Positions 63,489 to 64,000 of a stretch of 64,000 bases of DNA are shown piece after piece. Both the position numbers and the translations under genes were made by a program. How positions within the stretch are numbered: the stretch's first letter is position 1; the number at the start of each line of letters is the position of its first letter. The notes beneath the pieces are model-generated. The model did no database searches. It was not told the DNA's origin and worked only from the letters and a program-made list of their open reading frames with translations. Source of the DNA: JAJPKK01 sp963747835 (GTDB lineage Bacteria > Pseudomonadota > Alphaproteobacteria > Rhizobiales > Xanthobacteraceae); contig CAVVGO010000005.1 in NCBI GenBank assembly GCA_963747835.1, positions 2,914,001 to 2,978,000 on the forward strand. The letters run 5' to 3'.

Positions 63489-63845
63489 TTAGAAATCCAG
63501 CCCGCCTTCGCGGGCCGCGTCCGCCAGCGCCTTGACGCGGCCGTGATAGAGGTAGTTCCCGCGGTCGAACACCACTTCCGTGACGCCCGCCGCGGCGGCG
63601 CGTTCGGCAACGAGCTTGCCCACCGCCTTGGCGGCGCCGATGTCGGCCCCGGTCTTGAGCGTGCCGCGGAGGTCCTTCTCGAGCGAGGAGGCCGCCGCGA
63701 CCGTCGCACCTTTGCGGTCGTCGATCACCTGGGCATAGATATGCTTGGAGGACCGGAACACGCTCAGGCGCGGCCGCAACCCTGCGGCCGCCTTGATGGT
63801 GCGGCGGATGCGCGCCTTGCGCCTGTCGACTTGTTTAGTGGCCAT
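63489..63845 (-). CDS. rplR: 50S ribosomal protein L18
   Basis: 118 residues. RRKARIRRTIKAAAGLRPRL, SVFRSSKHIYAQVIDDRKGA, TVAAASSLEKDLRGTLKTGA, EVVFDRGNYLYHGRVKALAD. Normal length, standard position before rpsE. Confidence 0.97.
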   Translation of the reverse strand: MATKQVDRRKARIRRTIKAAAGLRPRLSVFRSSKHIYAQVIDDRKGATVAAASSLEKDLRGTLKTGADIGAAKAVGKLVAERAAAAGVTEVVFDRGNYLYHGRVKALADAAREGGLDF

Positions 63846-63857
63846 CGCCGGCTCCCG

Positions 63858-64000
63858 TCACTTCTTCTTGCCTTCCTTACGGAAGATGTATTCGCCCGCG
63901 TATTTCACGCCCTTGCCCTTGTAGGGCTCGGGCGGGCGGAAACCGCGGATTTCCGCCGCGACTTGTCCGACTTTTTGCTTGTCGATGCCCGACACCACGA
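63858..64000 (-). CDS. rplF: 50S ribosomal protein L6, C-terminal end (cut by window edge)
   Basis: The last 47 codons are visible: VVSGIDKQKVGQVAAEIRGF, RPPEPYKGKGVKYAGEYIFR, KEGKKK then TGA. PEPYKGKGVKYAGE is the L6 signature. The rest of the gene lies beyond the window. Confidence 0.95.
   Translation of the reverse strand, partial: VVSGIDKQKVGQVAAEIRGFRPPEPYKGKGVKYAGEYIFRKEGKKK

Overview
The window comes from a high-GC alphaproteobacterium, most likely a member of the Hyphomicrobiales (Bradyrhizobiaceae/Xanthobacteraceae-like). The grounds are the rplF-rplR-rpsE-rpmD-rplO-secY-adk-rpsM-rpsK-rpoA-rplQ order with rhizobial-type protein sequences, an ATP12 chaperone, many orphan periplasmic binding proteins, and CoA-based acid catabolism. 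Coding sequence is dense on both strands. No rRNA, tRNA or CRISPR array was recognised.

Layout. 0-9 kb: UDP-glucuronate decarboxylase (cut by the window edge), a HAD dehalogenase, two orphan binding proteins, a RelE/Phd pair, a DctPQM TRAP transporter and ATP12. 10-16 kb: a class V aminotransferase, a GltD-like iron-sulfur oxidoreductase with the alpha subunit of a 2-oxoacid:ferredoxin oxidoreductase (no beta subunit seen), and a HigB/HigA-type pair behind a perfect palindromic operator. 16-20 kb: an F420:NADP reductase-like gene, a seven-repeat beta-propeller protein, and a small membrane protein/TPR protein/micropeptide group. 20-27 kb: mostly exported proteins (amidohydrolase, Cys-rich protein, tandem unknown paralogues, NHL protein, metallo-beta-lactamase-fold hydrolase), plus the cytoplasmic MsrB. 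27-38.6 kb: one long minus-strand run, soxW-X-Y-Z-A-B followed without a gap by F420 biosynthesis genes cofE, an FbiB-C-like nitroreductase, cofD and cofC, then two NMT1-type binding proteins, a creatinase-like M24 protein and an LLM flavin/F420 oxidoreductase. 38.7-44.6 kb: acyl-CoA dehydrogenase, ADP-forming acyl-CoA synthetase, CaiB/BaiF CoA transferase and a crotonase. 44.7-46 kb: an intact 1.27-kb IS with CTAA target duplication. 46-56.8 kb: GGDEF/EAL protein, PsiF-like protein, methyltransferase, RluC-type pseudouridine synthase, RarA, DegP and an unknown secreted pair. 56.8-64 kb: the distal part of the ribosomal protein operon on the minus strand, ending at a perfect 38-bp palindromic terminator. 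Its adk carries a 141-residue histone-like tail.

Functional reading. The most notable unit is the Sox-F420 run. SoxB stop and CofE start overlap (TTGA), as do nitroreductase/cofD and cofD/cofC (ATGA), so thiosulfate oxidation and deazaflavin cofactor synthesis look co-transcribed and translationally coupled. soxCD is absent, and cof genes follow soxB directly. FO synthase (cofGH/fbiC) is not in the window.

Caution. At least 15 genes are interrupted by one-base indels while the encoded protein stays well conserved on both sides. Most are extra bases. The worst stretch is soxZ-soxA (about 35.8-36.95 kb). I treat these as consensus errors, not as pseudogenes, and give the merged extents.
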